In this document: one piece after another, positions 5,800 through 13,271 of the stretch
Numbering within the stretch: position 1 is the stretch's first letter
Layout: each line of letters opens with the position of its first letter
NCBI GenBank assembly: GCA_964492595.1
Contig: CAZBKY010000009.1
Coordinates: 1-23,306 of the forward strand
From: CAYNFP01 sp964492595
GTDB lineage: Bacteria; Bacillota_I; Bacilli_A; RF39; UBA660
Reading direction: 5' to 3'
DNA: 23,306 nt
Translations under genes and position numbers: made by a program
The notes under the pieces: generated by a model
Database searches by the model: none
The model's input: the letters and a program-made list of their open reading frames with translations, nothing else
What the model was told of the DNA's origin: nothing

Positions 5800-6661
5800 A
5801 TATAAAATCACTGAATTTTTGATTTTTTATCATATCTATTTCGTATTTATAAGATGAAACTCCATTTACCGATGGGGTTTCTAATATTTTAGGAATATCC
5901 ATCAACCTCGGATTATATAAAACTGATAATAATGTATCAAAACCTATTTTCCCATAACCGATATTGGCGTGCCTGTCTTTATGAGCCCCCATTTCATTCA
6001 AGCTATCGTTTATATGAATACATTTAATCTTAGAAATACCAATTAAATTATCAAATATATCTAAAAAATTATCAAAATGATTTAAATCAATATTTGAATC
6101 ATTCATATGACATGTATCTAAACATATTCCAACTTTATCCTTACAATTGATATTCTCTAATATATATTTTAACTCTTCAATATTCTTTCCAACTTCAGAG
6201 CCTTTTCCACTCATAAATTCTATTATTAATGTAAAATCATCAATATTTTTCATTATATGATTTATTCCATAAACAACATTATTTAAAGCAATATCTAAAG
6301 TTAAATCAGTGGCACTTCCGGGATGAAATATTAAATTTTTAATTCCAAGAGACTGGCATCTTTCAATTTCTTTTTTCATAAAACTTATATAAAAATTATA
6401 TTTTCTTTCATCTTTATTATTTGCCAGATTTATTATAAATGGAGCATGAACCATAACATAATCTTTATTAATATCATTTTCTCTCATTAATTTATGAGCT
6501 TTTTCAGTTAATTCATTATCTATCATAAATCTTTCTGTACTTTGATTATTCCCTGTATATATCATATATGTATTAGCTTTATTGTATAGAGCCTCTTCAG
6601 CGCTTCCTAACAGTTGGGTTTCTTTATTGAACCTGACTTGTGAACCTATAATTATACTCAT
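5789..6661 (-). CDS. nfo: Endonuclease IV (AP endonuclease)
   Basis: Nfo cuts the DNA backbone 5' to abasic sites in base excision repair. The 290-residue TIM-barrel protein keeps all nine metal ligands: H72 (VHAPF), H113 (FHPGS), E148 (IIEFM), D182 and H185 (LDTCH), H216 (IHINDS), D229 and H231 (HKDRH) and E261 (ILETP). The last four match the E. coli numbering exactly, so an active trinuclear zinc centre is expected. The ATG at 6661 has CGAGGAGT about nine bases upstream. It converges on the DUF2624-like gene and overlaps it at the 3' end, with no terminator between. In B. subtilis Nfo protects spore DNA during dormancy and germination, which fits the sporulation content here. Confidence 0.96.
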   Translation of the reverse strand: MSIIIGSQVRFNKETQLLGSAEEALYNKANTYMIYTGNNQSTERFMIDNELTEKAHKLMRENDINKDYVMVHAPFIINLANNKDERKYNFYISFMKKEIERCQSLGIKNLIFHPGSATDLTLDIALNNVVYGINHIMKNIDDFTLIIEFMSGKGSEVGKNIEELKYILENINCKDKVGICLDTCHMNDSNIDLNHFDNFLDIFDNLIGISKIKCIHINDSLNEMGAHKDRHANIGYGKIGFDTLLSVLYNPRLMDIPKILETPSVNGVSSYKYEIDMIKNQKFSDFISNL

Positions 6662-6742
6662 TTTTTTGGTACTCCTCGTATTTATAATTATAAATTATTA
6701 GAATAAAAAAAGCAATTTTCAAATTTTTTGTGATGAAGAGAA

Positions 6743-6775
6743 TAAAAAAAGAAGTAATTTTTTATCTTCTTTTTA
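6743..6775 (-). terminator. Terminator after the pilin-like gene
   Basis: AAAAAGAAG (6746-6754) and CTTCTTTTT (6766-6774) form a stem with an 11-base loop. On the minus strand T-runs follow, placing it 15 bases past the pilin-like gene stop. Confidence 0.6.
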
Positions 6776-6789
6776 TATTTTCAAATTAT

Positions 6790-7251
6790 TTATTCACAAG
6801 ATGTCACTTTATCAAAGTTTGAATCAATTCTTTCAATATCACTTAATGCTACATCCGCCCCAGTGTCCTCCGGCTTAGGTAATGTTATACTATATTCATT
6901 ATTCGATATTTTAAAACTGGTTATCTTTCCATTTGATACTCTTATATCATACGATACTTTTCGTGTTCCTTCCAGACTTAATGTAGCTGGACCAATCTCA
7001 GAATTGTTTGAATTTATATATACGTAACAAAATTGGGATGGAGACCCAGCACCTATGGGATTAATTTGTTGCGTAATAATTTCTTGTTCCGCCAATTTAT
7101 AAAGTGATTGAGCTTGAGTTATAAACGCTCCTTCTTTCGAACTGCTAAATAAATCTAATATGGCAGGAACAGCAATAACTATCAATATAGCAAGTATAGC
7201 GATAACTGCCAATAATTCTACTAAAGTAAAACCTTTCTTATAATTTTTCAC
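6790..7251 (-). CDS. Type IV pilin-like (pseudopilin) protein
   Basis: The N-terminus MKNYKKG|FTLVELLAVIAIL carries a class III signal: short basic leader, prepilin peptidase site after G7, F8 as first mature residue and the conserved glutamate at mature position 5 (E12), then a hydrophobic helix to about residue 35. The C-terminal domain (about 110 residues) is mostly beta, with a cysteine at 75 and one at 152 that could form a disulfide. At 153 residues it is larger than ComGC and closer to minor pilins. The start is GTG at 7251 with AAGGAAGGA upstream. No prepilin peptidase, assembly ATPase or membrane platform gene is nearby, so the partners must be elsewhere. It has its own terminator and stands as a single-gene unit between pnp and nfo. 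Confidence 0.85.
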   Translation of the reverse strand: MKNYKKGFTLVELLAVIAILAILIVIAVPAILDLFSSSKEGAFITQAQSLYKLAEQEIITQQINPIGAGSPSQFCYVYINSNNSEIGPATLSLEGTRKVSYDIRVSNGKITSFKISNNEYSITLPKPEDTGADVALSDIERIDSNFDKVTSCE

Positions 7252-7292
7252 AAAAATCCTTCCTTTCTTTACTATTATTATAATTAAATTAT

Positions 7293-7323
7293 AAACCAGT
7301 TAACTTTTATAGTCAACTGGTTT
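7293..7323 (-). terminator. Hairpin downstream of pnp
   Basis: AAACCAGTTAAC (7293-7304) and GTCAACTGGTTT (7312-7323) form a 12-bp stem with one wobble pair and a seven-base loop, ten bases past the pnp stop. The following minus-strand tract is T-poor (ATAATTTAATT), so it could act as an mRNA 3' protector as much as a terminator. Confidence 0.55.
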
Positions 7324-7332
7324 AGTGATTTT

Positions 7333-9477
7333 TTATTTTTTTTCTGGTTTAGGAAGTGCTTCTTTTCTTGATAAATTTAATTTACCTCTTTTGTCATATC
7401 CTGTTGCTTTTACTATAATCATATCTCCCAAACTTACAACATCACTTGGTTTTTCAACTCTTTTACTATCTAGCTGAGATATATGAACTAATCCTTCACA
7501 CCCTGGCCATAGTTCTACAAAACATCCAAAATCTTCTATTTTTATAACTTTTACTGTGTAAATTTTTCCGATTTCAACTTCTTTTATTATCTCTTCAATC
7601 ATAGACATAGCTTTATCAAGTATTGCATAATCAGTATGATAAGCTATTACTCTTCCATCATCTTCTATATCAATTTTAACAGCATTTTTATCATTTACTG
7701 TTTTAACATTAGAAGAATCTAATATGATTTTTGTAATCATCTCTCCGCCTCTACCAATGACATCTCTAATCTTATCAGGATTTATCTGCATCATTCTAAT
7801 TTTTGGGGCATATTCACTTAATGTCTCTCTAGGTTTTTCTATAACACTTTCCATAACATCAAGTATTTTGTATCTTGCCTTTTTGGCCTCTGATAAAGCT
7901 TCTTTTAAAATATCTTTTGTAACACCCTCTATTTTAATATCCATTTGTAAGGCAACAATACCATTTCTTGTGCCGGCCACTTTAAAATCCATATCTCCCA
8001 TATGGTCTTCAAGTCCTTGGATATCTGTTAATATTGTGTAATTTTTATAAGAATTATTCTGTGTAATAAGTCCCATTGCAATACCAGCGACTGGAGAAGT
8101 GATAGGCACTCCTGCCGCCATTAAAGACATACATCCAGCACAAATACTTGCCTGAGAGGATGAACCATTGCTTTCCAATACTTCACTTACAACACGCACA
8201 GTGTATGGAAATATCTCTTCTGTTGGCATTACCTGGAGTAAAGCACGCTCTGCTAAAGAACCGTGCCCTATTTCTCTTCTTCCGGGAGCCCCATATCTAC
8301 CTGTTTCTCCTACTGAGTAGGCAGGAAAATTATAATGAAACATAAATCTTTTTGTATCTTCAATACCAAGCCCATCTAATATCTGATGTTCTCCTATAGC
8401 TCCTAGTGTTGTAACAGCTAAAGCTTGGGTCTGACCTCTTGTGAAAAGTGCACTTCCATGAGTTCTAGGAAGTAAATCAATATCTGCACTCAGTGTCCTG
8501 ATTTCATCAAATTCTCTTCCATCAGGTCTTGTATGCTCTTCTATAATTAATCTTCTTACCTCACTTGATTCAAGATTATCCAATACTTTTTTAACATCTT
8601 TTAATTCTTCATCTAGTGATGATGAATCTTTATGATTTTCTTTATAGTATTCTAGTGCCTTTTCTTTAACTTCATCTATTTTTGCATATTTTTCATTTTT
8701 TTCTTTAATCTGAATTGCTTCAAGCATTGACCTTTTAGCATACTCTGTTATTTCGTTTTCTACTAAATCGGATATTTCTTTTAACTCAATTTCTAATTTA
8801 TCATTTCCAATTTCCCCAATTATGTCTTCTTGTATAGCACACAATTCTTTAATATGTTCATGCCCAAACATAAGTGCTTCAAGCATTTCTTCTTCACTTA
8901 TTTCTTTGCTTCCAGCCTCCACCATGTTAATAGCATCTTTTGTTCCTGCGACAGTTAAGTTTATTGAACTTTTTTCCATTTCTTCTGCTCCAGGATTTAT
9001 AACAAGTTTTCCATCAATTTTACCTACTGTAACACCTGCAACTGGTCCATTAAATGGTATGTTAGATATACCAAGAGCTAAAGATGTTCCAAAGAGTGCT
9101 GTCATTTCTGGAGTACAATCATTATCTACACTTAATACTGTATTGATAACCTGAACTTCATTTCTAAAGTTTTCATCAAACATAGGTCTAATGGGTCTAT
9201 CAATTACTCTGGCAGCTAAAGTTGCATTATCAGTTGGTCTTCCCTCCCTTTTAATGAATCCACCTGGTATTTTACCTACAGAATAAAATTTTTCCTGATA
9301 AAGTATAGTTAATGGGAAAAAATCTGCTGGACTTACATTTTTACTCATTACTGTAGTGCTTAATATAACTGTATCATCATACCTAACAAGTACAGCTCCA
9401 TTTGCCTGTTTAGCAAGTTCTCCACTTTCAACAACCAGTTTCCTACCTAAAAATTCATATTCAAATATTTTTTTCAT
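7333..9477 (-). CDS. pnp: Polynucleotide phosphorylase
   Basis: PNPase degrades RNA 3' to 5' with phosphate, releasing nucleoside diphosphates, and is a main exonuclease of the Gram-positive degradosome. The 714-residue protein has the standard order: RNase PH domain 1 (KREGRPTDNATLAARVIDRP, about 76-95), helical linker, RNase PH domain 2 (RPDGREFDEIR near 317; FTRGQTQALAVTTLG; the catalytic stretch DHMGDMDFK at 491-499), KH domain (VIGRGGEMITKI, about 565) and S1 domain (DFGCFVELWPGCEGLVHIS, about 640-700). Nothing is missing. GAAGGAG lies five bases before the ATG at 9477. It follows rpsO as in many bacteria, with an intrinsic terminator directly between them, so much of its expression must come from readthrough. 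Confidence 0.98.
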   Translation of the reverse strand: MKKIFEYEFLGRKLVVESGELAKQANGAVLVRYDDTVILSTTVMSKNVSPADFFPLTILYQEKFYSVGKIPGGFIKREGRPTDNATLAARVIDRPIRPMFDENFRNEVQVINTVLSVDNDCTPEMTALFGTSLALGISNIPFNGPVAGVTVGKIDGKLVINPGAEEMEKSSINLTVAGTKDAINMVEAGSKEISEEEMLEALMFGHEHIKELCAIQEDIIGEIGNDKLEIELKEISDLVENEITEYAKRSMLEAIQIKEKNEKYAKIDEVKEKALEYYKENHKDSSSLDEELKDVKKVLDNLESSEVRRLIIEEHTRPDGREFDEIRTLSADIDLLPRTHGSALFTRGQTQALAVTTLGAIGEHQILDGLGIEDTKRFMFHYNFPAYSVGETGRYGAPGRREIGHGSLAERALLQVMPTEEIFPYTVRVVSEVLESNGSSSQASICAGCMSLMAAGVPITSPVAGIAMGLITQNNSYKNYTILTDIQGLEDHMGDMDFKVAGTRNGIVALQMDIKIEGVTKDILKEALSEAKKARYKILDVMESVIEKPRETLSEYAPKIRMMQINPDKIRDVIGRGGEMITKIILDSSNVKTVNDKNAVKIDIEDDGRVIAYHTDYAILDKAMSMIEEIIKEVEIGKIYTVKVIKIEDFGCFVELWPGCEGLVHISQLDSKRVEKPSDVVSLGDMIIVKATGYDKRGKLNLSRKEALPKPEKK

Positions 9478-9489
9478 ACTTTCTCCTTC

Positions 9490-9521
9490 AAAAAAAATGA
9501 CACTAAAAATAAGTGCCTACT
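9490..9521 (-). terminator. Intercistronic terminator between rpsO and pnp
   Basis: On the minus strand GGCACT (plus 9512-9517) pairs with AGTGTC (plus 9499-9504) through one wobble, followed by ATTTTTTTT. The T-tract runs straight into the pnp ribosome binding site GAAGGAG. It is placed like the terminator between rpsO and pnp in E. coli. Confidence 0.7.
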
Positions 9522-9523
9522 TT

Positions 9524-9793
9524 TTATTTTCTAATATTTAATTTCTTTATAAGTTCTTTATATCTTTTAACATCTTCACGTTTAAGATAATCTAATAGAC
9601 TTCTTCTTTTTCCAACCTTTTTCAACAAACCTAATTTAGAATGAAAATCATGTTTATGTTTTGCTAAATGTTCTGTTAATTCATTAATCTCTGTTGTAAG
9701 AATAGCCACCTGAACTTCTACTGACCCAGTATCATTGGTATTTTTACCATATTCTTTTACGATACTTGTCTTTTTTGCTTTATCTAAAGCCAT
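9524..9793 (-). CDS. rpsO: 30S ribosomal protein S15
   Basis: S15 binds 16S rRNA early in 30S assembly at the three-way junction of helices 20-22. The 89-residue protein has the usual helices and signatures: NDTGSVEVQVAILTTEINEL, HLAKHKHDFHSKLGLL and KVGKRRSLLDYLKREDVKRY, with the conserved HKHDFHS loop and the GKRRxLLDYL segment. Length is exactly that of the family. The ATG at 9793 has GGGAGGA five to seven bases upstream. It has its own promoter and a leader able to sequester the ribosome binding site. pnp follows after a terminator. Confidence 0.98.
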   Translation of the reverse strand: MALDKAKKTSIVKEYGKNTNDTGSVEVQVAILTTEINELTEHLAKHKHDFHSKLGLLKKVGKRRSLLDYLKREDVKRYKELIKKLNIRK

Positions 9794-9798
9794 ATAAT

Positions 9799-9849
9799 TT
9801 CCTCCCTTTCATTTTTAACCGTTATTTCCTAGTAAAAGTTCGGAAGGAA
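9799..9849 (-). promoter_or_regulatory. rpsO leader that can sequester its ribosome binding site
   Basis: In the minus-strand leader TTCCTTCC (plus 9842-9849) can pair over eight positions, one a wobble, with GGGAGGAA (plus 9799-9806), the rpsO ribosome binding site. The same TTCC can instead pair with GGAA in ACTAGGAAATAAC, so two structures compete. S15 is known to repress its own translation in several bacteria through leader RNAs; autoregulation here is inferred. Confidence 0.5.
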
Positions 9850-9878
9850 GCTTAAACCAAGAAAAAACTTACTTATTA

Positions 9879-9907
9879 AATATACTATATTTTATTATTT
9901 AAATCAA
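9879..9907 (-). promoter_or_regulatory. Promoter of rpsO-pnp
   Basis: The minus strand carries TTGATT (plus 9902-9907), a 17-base spacer and TATATT (plus 9879-9884). The predicted start near 9872 gives a leader of about 80 bases. Confidence 0.65.
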
Positions 9908-9948
9908 CTACTTTTGACAAGCAAATTATCTTTTTTCTAAAAACAAAC

Positions 9949-9967
9949 AATAAATCTCGTATTTATT
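9949..9967 (-). terminator. Weak terminator at the ymfH stop
   Basis: On the minus strand AATAAAT and ATTTATT (plus 9961-9967, 9949-9955) form a seven-pair stem with a five-base loop, followed by GTTTGTTTTT. The ymfH stop codon TAA lies in the stem. There are no GC pairs, so it would be weak. Confidence 0.4.
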
Positions 9968-11237
9968 TGGGAATTACCTTAAGTATGGAATAATTATTAA
10001 AATCTATTGAATCTAGTACACTCCTCATTTCATTATAATTTATAGCATCCAGTGTCCCATATAAATTATTTAATATTTTACCCGCTTTAATTATATGTCT
10101 GGTTATCAAATATTCTATATCTTCAATATTTTCAAAATTCAGTATTAAATTATTCAAAAACATTTTTTTCTTTCTATTAAACGTCTCCTCATCTATTTTA
10201 GGATCATTAAAATCTTTTTTTAAGTTATCTATAAGTGCCTCTGGACTATTTGTAATCATACTTGCAGTCATTAAATAATTTTTCTCAGAATCAATTATTG
10301 AATAATCAAGATTTATTATTAACCCTTCATTTTTATATTTGTCATATATTGTAGAAGTATTGCTAAAAAGTGATGAGAATATATAATTTAAATAATATCT
10401 TTTTAATATTTTATCTTTTACTGGAATATTCTTTTTATTTATTTTAAGAGTATAGATTACTTTAGGTGTACTTATGTTCTCAGTTATTTCCATATAAGGA
10501 GCCAATACAGAAGAGGGCTCAGGGTAAGTTTTATATTTATATTTTTTGTTTACTCTTTTCTTTATATTAATCATATAATTTTTTAAAGTTTCCATTACTT
10601 CTTCTTTATTAAAATTACCAGTAATAATTATAAATGTATTATTTGGAGTATAAAAATCATTATATACTTTTTTTAAATCTTTCGCTCTTATATCCTTTAT
10701 CTCTTCTTCTGTTCCCACTAATATATCATTTAAATAAGAGTTTTTTAAAGCATTTTTTAAAACCTGTCTATTTATTCTGAAATTTGGATTATCAATATAC
10801 ATTTTATATTCTTCTGTTATTATCCCCTTTTCACTCTCAACATTTTTGTCATTTATAGACATACTATAAAACAAATCTAGTAAAAGCTTCAAAGATTCTA
10901 TTACATTTTTACTACCAAAAAAATTATAATTTGTTATTTCATATGATGTGTATGCATTAGCGTATATTCCTAAATTGTTTATTCTTTTTTCAAGTTTACT
11001 TCTTCCTGTAAAATTCATTATTTTGTGTTCGAGGAAATGAGCGCTTCCAGGTTTTACTTTATAATAAGTCTTGCCCTCATTATTAGAATATTCTTTTACC
11101 CCACCACCATATTTAACACTTACAGTTATATAAAAATTCTTTGTTTTCTCCGTCGGATGCATATATACATCTATTCCATTATTTAGTGTCTCTTTATATA
11201 TACACTCATTTATTTTGTCAAATATTATTTTTTTCAT
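9963..11237 (-). CDS. ymfH: M16 zinc peptidase (YmfH-like, catalytic)
   Basis: An insulinase/pitrilysin-type (M16B) peptidase of 424 residues, the usual length. The inverted zinc motif HFLEH lies at 67-71 with E70 as general base, and the third ligand is a glutamate in the ITEEYKMY segment near 142. Two M16 halves are present: the N-terminal catalytic half to about 220 and a C-terminal half. It starts with ATG overlapping the stop of the upstream partner by four bases (ATGA), so the pair is translationally coupled and likely forms a heterodimer in which this subunit supplies the zinc. In B. subtilis ymfF-ymfH follow spoIIIE; here deoD lies between. Relatives process peptides such as AlbF substrates; the substrate here is unknown. 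Confidence 0.88.
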   Translation of the reverse strand: MKKIIFDKINECIYKETLNNGIDVYMHPTEKTKNFYITVSVKYGGGVKEYSNNEGKTYYKVKPGSAHFLEHKIMNFTGRSKLEKRINNLGIYANAYTSYEITNYNFFGSKNVIESLKLLLDLFYSMSINDKNVESEKGIITEEYKMYIDNPNFRINRQVLKNALKNSYLNDILVGTEEEIKDIRAKDLKKVYNDFYTPNNTFIIITGNFNKEEVMETLKNYMINIKKRVNKKYKYKTYPEPSSVLAPYMEITENISTPKVIYTLKINKKNIPVKDKILKRYYLNYIFSSLFSNTSTIYDKYKNEGLIINLDYSIIDSEKNYLMTASMITNSPEALIDNLKKDFNDPKIDEETFNRKKKMFLNNLILNFENIEDIEYLITRHIIKAGKILNNLYGTLDAINYNEMRSVLDSIDFNNYSILKVIPK

Positions 11238-12499
11238 AAATCTTCATTCCCCTCTAAAAAATATACAGCACTTTTATATATTTTATCGTTTAAAGCAATA
11301 ACTTCTTCTATTGTCACGTTCATATATTTTTCTCTTCTTGTCTCAACATCTTCTCCTAAAGCAAATTCCTTGGAATAAAAATGTTCAGCCATTATATTCT
11401 TATCATCATAAAATGAATTAAGTGATGTGTTAATATTTTCTTTAGCTGTGTTAAAAAGTTCAATTAGTTTATCTTTTTTTGACATATTTTTAATTGTTGA
11501 ATATATCAGATCCATTGTTTTTTTATAGTTTTTACTGCTGATTTCTGTCTCAATAATTATAGAGGATGGATATTTTATTATAAATGAATCAATAGAGTAG
11601 CAAAGAGAATTTTTCTCTCTTACTTCTGTAAATAATAATGAATTATTTATTCCGCCTAAAATAGAATTGTAAAAATAAAGAACATATCTTTTTTCATAAT
11701 CAGTTAAATCTGAAAATCTATATCCCACATACAAATGAGATTGAGTAAAGTTTCTTGTTTCTTTTATTTCTTTAAGTTTTTTATCTAAGTCTCCAATCTC
11801 AAAACTCAACTTATCATTAAAATTATTATTTATATTTTTAAATAATCTTTCCACTTCATTAATATACTCTTCATCATTATCTACCTCGCCAGTAATAAAT
11901 ACATCTATTTTAAATGTAGATAAAACTTTTAGATAAAATTCATATAATTCTTCACTTGTAATACTCTCTAAAGATTTTATATTATTAAAAAGATGTATAC
12001 CAGTAGAAGTGTTTTTATACATTATCTCTTTAAACTTTATAAAACTATAGGCATAGGGATTATCCTGTATATTTTTTAAATTTATAAGCATATTTTTTTT
12101 ATTTAGTTCAAACATTTTAGGATTAAATTTATTAAGAGTTACATCAGGGTTAAAAAGACACTCTTTTAAGAAATCAAAACTTTTGGAAAGCATACTACTC
12201 TCTGTATATTTAGGATTTAAAAAATCAAGAGAAACAACCATTTTCTCAATGTTGCCAGATGTATTAAATAAAGTGGATATTTCAGTACCATAAAGTTCTT
12301 CACCTAAAATGGCCATATCTTTAACACTTTTATATTTTTTAGTTGAAGTGACAAACATTTTACTAAGCAAATTGAAAAGCGCTATATCTTTTTTATTGAA
12401 TTTATTAGAAAAATAAACATCTACTCCAACTGTTTTAAATCTATTGGTGTTAATAATGTGAATTGTATAATTATTTTTGTTGATTTTTTTATATTCCAC
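11234..12499 (-). CDS. ymfF: M16 peptidase-like subunit (YmfF-like, non-catalytic)
   Basis: The 421-residue M16 homologue lacks the HXXEH motif, so it cannot bind the catalytic zinc. It keeps the C-terminal arginine/tyrosine block GGINNSLLFTEVREKNSLCY (about 285-304), which in M16B heterodimers contributes substrate-binding residues. Together with the HFLEH-bearing neighbour it makes the split arrangement typical of YmfF/YmfH. The start is GTG at 12499 with GGAGGT six to seven bases upstream. It lies 25 bases past deoD and overlaps ymfH by four bases. No signal peptide or membrane segment is visible, so the pair should act in the cytoplasm. Confidence 0.82.
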   Translation of the reverse strand: MEYKKINKNNYTIHIINTNRFKTVGVDVYFSNKFNKKDIALFNLLSKMFVTSTKKYKSVKDMAILGEELYGTEISTLFNTSGNIEKMVVSLDFLNPKYTESSMLSKSFDFLKECLFNPDVTLNKFNPKMFELNKKNMLINLKNIQDNPYAYSFIKFKEIMYKNTSTGIHLFNNIKSLESITSEELYEFYLKVLSTFKIDVFITGEVDNDEEYINEVERLFKNINNNFNDKLSFEIGDLDKKLKEIKETRNFTQSHLYVGYRFSDLTDYEKRYVLYFYNSILGGINNSLLFTEVREKNSLCYSIDSFIIKYPSSIIIETEISSKNYKKTMDLIYSTIKNMSKKDKLIELFNTAKENINTSLNSFYDDKNIMAEHFYSKEFALGEDVETRREKYMNVTIEEVIALNDKIYKSAVYFLEGNEDL

Positions 12500-12524
12500 A
12501 AATACCTCCGTGAATTATTATACC

Positions 12525-13241
12525 CTATATTTTTAATTTAATAATAGTTTCTAACGCCAGTGTAATCATTGAATTAAGTCTTATTTCTCTTTCTTTTCCA
12601 GTCATTTGATTATTTGAATACACCTCATCTGTAATAGTTAAAATAGTTGTGGCTTTTTTATGGTGTTCTCTCGCGTTTAAGAATAATGCAAAAGCTTCCA
12701 TTTCTACTGCTTTACAGTTGTTTTTTATTGCTTCTCTTACCAAAACTGAATCAGCAGAATAAAAAGAATCAGTAGTATGAATCCTTCCTGATGTTAAATT
12801 AATTCCAAGCTTCTTTGCAGTTTCTTTAATTAAAGTATTTAACTCTATATTTGAATTAATAGCATCTATTGACTCGTTTAAGCTTGCTTCATCAAATGAT
12901 GTCTTGCTATAAGCACTTTCAGCTAAAAATACATCATACACTTTTAAATTCTCATCATAGCTTCCTGCTGTGCCCACTCTGATAATAACTTCTACATCAT
13001 ATTCTTTAAAAAGTTCGTGAGAATATATTCCCATAGAAGGCATACCCATTCCACTTGGGAATATTGTTACCCTCTCTCCCTTATAATATCCTGTATATGC
13101 CGTCATTCCTCTTAATGTATTTACTAAACGTGGTGCGACTAAAAAATTGTTTGCTATAAACTCACTCCTTTTAGGATCTCCCGGCATTATAACTATTTTG
13201 GCAATATCTTCCCTGTGAGATTCAATATGAGGGGTTGGCAT
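12525..13241 (-). CDS. deoD: Purine nucleoside phosphorylase, DeoD type
   Basis: DeoD splits purine (deoxy)nucleosides with phosphate into base and (deoxy)ribose-1-phosphate for salvage. The 238-residue protein starts MPTPHI and shows the hexameric-PNP signatures: phosphate-binding MPGDPKRSEFIA (G20, R24 region), GMGMPSMGIYSHEL, RVGTAGS (R about 88) and VEMEAFAL. The catalytic aspartate lies in TITDEV and the partner arginine 13 residues later in GKERE, matching the D204/R217 spacing of the E. coli enzyme. Length is standard. AAAGGAGG lies upstream of the ATG at 13241. It sits 30 bases after ftsK in what looks like one operon, an unrelated metabolic gene within a division and protease cluster. 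Confidence 0.96.
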   Translation of the reverse strand: MPTPHIESHREDIAKIVIMPGDPKRSEFIANNFLVAPRLVNTLRGMTAYTGYYKGERVTIFPSGMGMPSMGIYSHELFKEYDVEVIIRVGTAGSYDENLKVYDVFLAESAYSKTSFDEASLNESIDAINSNIELNTLIKETAKKLGINLTSGRIHTTDSFYSADSVLVREAIKNNCKAVEMEAFALFLNAREHHKKATTILTITDEVYSNNQMTGKEREIRLNSMITLALETIIKLKI

Positions 13242-13271
13242 AAAATTCCTCCTTTATTTAGTAGTGTTTTT

